Assembly: GCA_017459805.1 (NCBI GenBank)
Contig: JAFUCE010000154.1
Location: forward strand, 1-43,421
Direction of reading: 5' to 3'
Length of the DNA stretch: 43,421 nucleotides
From: Eggerthellaceae bacterium
Lineage (GTDB): Bacteria; Actinomycetota; Coriobacteriia; Coriobacteriales; Eggerthellaceae
Part shown: positions 40,370 through 43,421 of the stretch, piece by piece
Position numbering within the stretch: position 1 is the stretch's first letter
Layout of the letters: each line of letters opens with the position of its first letter
The notes under the pieces: generated by a model
What the model saw: the letters and a program-made list of their open reading frames with translations, nothing else
Database searches by the model: none
Told to the model about the DNA's origin: nothing
Made by a program: the position numbers and the translations under genes

Positions 40370-41611
40370 TCAACCGTGTTTATGGGCAATTAAATCTAGC
40401 GGCCATCCTTGCGTTTCATCAAGGTTGTCAAAACTGCAATCATATACATCAAGTATGAAAGCCACACCGAGAGCCAGGCCCATCCCACAACCACTATGGA
40501 TAGTGATATAGTTGTCACGACTTCTTGATGCTTTTACAATAGCCTTCTCCATTTTATCGGAGCTATATTCACCATTGACATACTGAAGAGCCTTATCGAG
40601 CAACGGATTGCCAGTTTTCTTCAAGTGATAGGTACGAGGAATTCTTTCAAAACAAAATGCCTTTTGGACAACCTCCCCTAAAGAATCCTCAGTGCAAGGC
40701 TTGGAATAGACCCGGAATAATTCCTCAAGACCGCTATCTGAGACCCCCAAAAACCAAGACCATGCATATATATCGACATAGTTGAAATGATAGACTGGAT
40801 TACCATACTTACCCCCTTTCAGCCAGTCATTCGCAGCAGCCTCAATCAACACCGAGAGCTCTTGTTTTAGCATTTGATAGTCATAGCCCGCAGCGTATAA
40901 GCACCGCATGAGGTTAAGACGCTCAGCGACTCCATTAGGATAACCGCCTGGATACGTCGACTTTCCTTCTTTGGCATATTCAAGCTCATGTCGAATCTTC
41001 CACAGTTGTTCCTCATACTCCAATGTAGTAGACGGAAGAATACGAGGCTGCGGAGGTTTATATGAATCGGAAGCTTGAAATGGCTCCATCTCAATAGATC
41101 GCGGCGAGGGGGAGTTGGCAACAGCTCGCCAGTCTTCCACACTCATTTCGGGAGGGCGGGGGCGCATTCTGGGTTCAATGACGTTCTCCCCGAGCAACCT
41201 ACGCACAACACTTACACGATCCCACACCACAGCTGGTTCGGAATCTTTACATTCCTCATATGTACAAACAACAGTATCGCCGTCTACAAGAAGCTTGCCA
41301 TTCCCGCTAAAGGGATCAACCATAACCGTAGGCGGGGCAATATCATCTTCGTTAATAAAGGGCCTGGAGCCTACTTTTTTCCAAACCCCATCCGAAGTTA
41401 CCTTTGAAAATACACTGGCGAAAAACGAATAGGGGGTGTCAAGCGGAAGCTCATCGTAGGAATCGTAGTATCCACAATAAAATGCTAGAACACTATTCTG
41501 ATAGCAACGTGCATATGCATTTTGCCCATTTGGAAGTGGAATCTCAATTACATCGCCAACGGATAATTTGTTATTCACCATCAAGGACCCCAAACTCATC
41601 ATTAGCCGCAT
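40370..41611 (-). CDS. Two-module immunity-like protein: Imm26-like plus PoNi/DUF1911-like
   Basis: A 413-aa soluble protein. The N-terminal part (about 12-115) opens with SVGDVIEIPLPNGQNAYARC and continues with short strands, the pattern of Imm26 immunity proteins. A proline-rich linker (about 150-195) follows. The C-terminal part (about 196-405) has GVAERLNLMRCLYAAGYDY, YVDIYAWSWFLGVSDSGLEE and LLDKALQYVNGEY, resembling the helical PoNi/DUF1911 fold of immunity proteins against PoNe DNase toxins. Both assignments are by eye. Start uncertain: in-frame ATGs at 41602 and 41581 are alternatives, and none has a strong ribosome site. Codon use is more A+T-rich than the core genes. Confidence 0.72.
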   Translation of the reverse strand: MRLMMSLGSLMVNNKLSVGDVIEIPLPNGQNAYARCYQNSVLAFYCGYYDSYDELPLDTPYSFFASVFSKVTSDGVWKKVGSRPFINEDDIAPPTVMVDPFSGNGKLLVDGDTVVCTYEECKDSEPAVVWDRVSVVRRLLGENVIEPRMRPRPPEMSVEDWRAVANSPSPRSIEMEPFQASDSYKPPQPRILPSTTLEYEEQLWKIRHELEYAKEGKSTYPGGYPNGVAERLNLMRCLYAAGYDYQMLKQELSVLIEAAANDWLKGGKYGNPVYHFNYVDIYAWSWFLGVSDSGLEELFRVYSKPCTEDSLGEVVQKAFCFERIPRTYHLKKTGNPLLDKALQYVNGEYSSDKMEKAIVKASRSRDNYITIHSGCGMGLALGVAFILDVYDCSFDNLDETQGWPLDLIAHKHG

Positions 41612-41650
41612 CCAAATTGGGGGCTTTCTCGAAAAAGTGCCTACCGTTTT

Positions 41651-42073
41651 TTATCTCACAAATACTGCGTCAAAAAAAGAAATAACACTATCCTCGGCAC
41701 CATTCACGAGACGCTTAAAAACCTTATCAATTGGTGCAATTATGAAGTCGTTATTTCCGATAAGAACAGGATACATTCCCATATCGTCATTGCCCCATCT
41801 GTACCCATCTTCCGAAAGTCCATTACGCAGCATTACTTCGCCAAGATATGCACCAAACAAGGCTGAAAGTCGCCAGATATCTATTTCAGATGGTTGCTCT
41901 ATCTTGATAGAGTTCGAATACTCATCCAAGATATTCTCTAAAGGCTCAACGGTAGTGCTTGAATAATCGAGATTAACGCCAAAATCCGTTGCATAATCGA
42001 TTGCAATCTCTGCAGCCTTCTTCATCGCAATATCATCACTGTTATCATGATTCTGGTTAATAGACTCGTCCAT
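41651..42073 (-). CDS. DUF3806-like hypothetical protein, possible immunity protein
   Basis: A 140-aa acidic protein. An N-terminal helix is followed by LSALFGAYLGEVMLRNGL, then WGNDDMGMYPVLIGNNDFII and APIDKVFKRLVNGAEDSV. This order (GxYLGE, Trp, tyrosine-proline strand, PxxKVxKRLxNG) recalls DUF3806-type proteins that occur as immunity partners in toxin loci. GGGAGGAAG precedes the ATG. It lies 39 bases before the Imm26-like gene's start region. Function is inferred from pattern and neighbourhood only. Confidence 0.68.
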   Translation of the reverse strand: MDESINQNHDNSDDIAMKKAAEIAIDYATDFGVNLDYSSTTVEPLENILDEYSNSIKIEQPSEIDIWRLSALFGAYLGEVMLRNGLSEDGYRWGNDDMGMYPVLIGNNDFIIAPIDKVFKRLVNGAEDSVISFFDAVFVR

Positions 42074-42112
42074 CCTCTTCCTCCCTAGAGACTCTACTAG
42101 TATTTAATAGCC

Positions 42113-42526
42113 TTAAATCACTTCGATACATAGGCCAGCACTAGCTTCTTTAGCTTCGTTTAATACGGCACGAAAATACTGCAGTAGGTTGTGCCCATAC
42201 ACCGTAACAAAAACCTCGGATAAATTTGTGGCATTCTCGTTACACCAGCTTGAATGCATGGCCGCATCGCCCTCATCAACAAAACATGCGCAATCTACAT
42301 CCAGAGAACGCAACTCCTCAATAATAAAATCTAGTTCAACCAGCGCACGATCTATGTCTTCTGCGCTTATACCTTCATTAAAGGTATCCTGAATGATGGT
42401 TGGGCACTTATCTAATACTTCAGAACTAAGGTTATTTACCATTGTCAAACGTAACGACTCAACTACACCCGACGAGCCAATCTCATACCAGCAATTCGTA
42501 ACAGTAAAACCAACTCCAATTAACAT
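42113..42526 (-). CDS. Imm70-family immunity protein
   Basis: A 137-aa alpha/beta protein matching the Imm70 pattern. The start MLIGVGFTV is followed by CWYEIGSSG (WYEIGS is the family hallmark), a helical middle with ISAEDIDRALVELDFIIEEL, and a C-terminal FVTVYGHNLLQYFRAVLNEA ending in strand LCIEVI. Imm70 proteins are encoded beside polymorphic toxins and neutralise them by binding. No toxin is seen in the window. GAGGTGA precedes the ATG by about ten bases. It lies 44 bases after the partial gene at the right edge. Confidence 0.8.
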   Translation of the reverse strand: MLIGVGFTVTNCWYEIGSSGVVESLRLTMVNNLSSEVLDKCPTIIQDTFNEGISAEDIDRALVELDFIIEELRSLDVDCACFVDEGDAAMHSSWCNENATNLSEVFVTVYGHNLLQYFRAVLNEAKEASAGLCIEVI

Positions 42527-42570
42527 AGATTTAAATCACCTCACCGATCCAAAATTTAACCTCTACTCCA

Positions 42571-43421
42571 TCATCTGTTTGCTTTCTTATTGCTGCCACA
42601 AGCTTGCCCAGCAAGAAATGCAGAAAAATCCTTTGCAAAACACTCAAGGGCCTTCTTTTGTCTCGAGGTAGCGCAAAATACATCCGCTTCTGAATCAAAA
42701 ATAATCTGATCTCCTAATCCTTGCGCATGCTTTTCCAAAAAACTCATTGCCACCTGTTCTATATAGTAGCCATTACATTCACTGTCTTTACATGGAAAAT
42801 CATTACAAGAGAGATAGATACTGTATTCATCGCCACTATCAACCCAAACAAGGGGAGACACCTGATTATGCAGTGGTTTTTCATCATTATATTTTTCTTT
42901 TGTCGCGTAAAAGCCTTTCGTTCCCCAAGCAGGAAAAGAACGACCATCAACCTCCAAAAGCCCTGGGTCAAGAATAAATTCCTTTTCGATTGCAAAAGAT
43001 ATTCCGTAACTACTTGTAATGCATCGGTTAGCAATATATTGCGGGACATGATCAATTGGCTCACCAAGAACAGAAAAGATGCCCTTTACTGGAGCCACAG
43101 AATCCTCGAAAAACCATAGACCCCAAAATCCTATGTCGTATTCTTTTTCAACTTCACAGGGTTCACCATAAATAGCTTTGGAAAAGAAACCTTCTTCCCA
43201 GCATTCACATTCTACGAGGAGCGGATCTACTAGTAGGCCTGACATCATCGCCTCTTTTAATGATGCAAAAGACGGATTCGTTGTAGCTTTTCGAAAAAGA
43301 AGTACATGGTTTAAACCTGCGTAGCCATCTCCATCGAGGGGACAAATATTTGCATCCCTAACTAATCCATAAAAAAACAAACCTTGTCTAGGACTAAAAA
43401 TGAGATAGTCGCCGCTACTAG
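42571..43421 (-). CDS. Hypothetical accessory protein, 5' end outside window
   Basis: The stop is at 42571. The frame stays open through the right edge, reading SSGDYLIFSPRQGLFFYGLV before the TTG at 43380 that would otherwise be taken as the start. The sequence there looks coding, so the gene is incomplete. At least 282 residues are visible: soluble, strand-rich, with many aromatic residues (DIGFWGLWFFED, RSFPAWGTKGFY) and a C-terminal half with NDFPCKDSECNGYYIEQVA, which ends in a helical tail. I do not recognise the family. By position it is another cassette of the immunity-type array, or part of its cognate effector locus. Confidence 0.7.
   Translation of the reverse strand, partial: SSGDYLIFSPRQGLFFYGLVRDANICPLDGDGYAGLNHVLLFRKATTNPSFASLKEAMMSGLLVDPLLVECECWEEGFFSKAIYGEPCEVEKEYDIGFWGLWFFEDSVAPVKGIFSVLGEPIDHVPQYIANRCITSSYGISFAIEKEFILDPGLLEVDGRSFPAWGTKGFYATKEKYNDEKPLHNQVSPLVWVDSGDEYSIYLSCNDFPCKDSECNGYYIEQVAMSFLEKHAQGLGDQIIFDSEADVFCATSRQKKALECFAKDFSAFLAGQACGSNKKANR

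Noticed and set aside
1-43421. CRISPR arrays or Cas genes
   Set aside because: No regularly spaced identical repeats and no Cas-like proteins were found. The only tandem repeat array (25941-26022) is too short and degenerate.

Overview
The window looks like a chromosome segment of an actinobacterium, most likely class Coriobacteriia (Eggerthellaceae-like). This is an inference from gene content, not a database match. Supporting signs are a tandem pair of TrkA/CeoB-CeoC-type proteins, LytTR and OmpR-type two-component systems, a Tat-secreted protein, hydrogenase maturation genes, mid-range base composition, and several genes that start a few bases after a -10 box with no Shine-Dalgarno sequence, suggesting leaderless transcripts. 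Almost everything lies on the minus strand.

Layout, left to right. 1-900: the tail of an unrecognised gene, a repeat-rich stretch, and two minus-strand serine tRNAs (CGA, then GGA) with a terminator. A tRNA-derived palindromic element and a 22-bp copy of the tRNA-Ser(GGA) 3' end lie between the tRNAs and the terminator. 948-2806: a PrsA-like foldase lipoprotein diverging from an unknown gene. 2825-8646: a seven-gene minus-strand operon (response regulator, sensor kinase, purC, membrane protein, exoA, folE, ACT protein) closed by a hairpin terminator. 8779-10247: a Tat-signal gene broken by a one-base frameshift, overlapping tail-to-tail a cell-surface papain-family protease. That protease ends an operon with two TrkA proteins and purB. 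15086-21106: an envelope block (RlpA-like protein, two PspC proteins, a CNNM/CBS transporter-like protein, two bacterial PH-domain proteins). 21193-24164: a sulfur/redox block (Crp/Fnr regulator, CoA-disulfide reductase-rhodanese fusion, single-domain rhodanese). 24316-25771: thpR, a small unknown gene and a GNAT acetyltransferase. 26038-30078: hypD, hypC and hypF for [NiFe]-hydrogenase maturation. 30145-36131: GT2 glycosyltransferase, TauE permease, LytS-like kinase, LytTR regulator and Pgi in one direction. 36243-38957: a QueT-like transporter with a possibly structured leader, and a TPR protein.

From about 39003 to the right edge the sequence becomes visibly richer in A+T and holds only short minus-strand genes with strong Shine-Dalgarno sites. 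At least two resemble immunity families of polymorphic toxin systems (Imm70; an Imm26-like domain fused to a PoNi/DUF1911-like domain). Others resemble DUF4304- and DUF3806-type proteins, and one cassette is broken. This looks like an orphan immunity-gene array. Any cognate toxin would lie beyond the right edge or elsewhere. It is the most interesting accessory region here.

Main limits: family calls rest on motif recognition without database searches, promoter calls are by eye, and several start codons were moved inward from the longest frame on the basis of ribosome binding sites.
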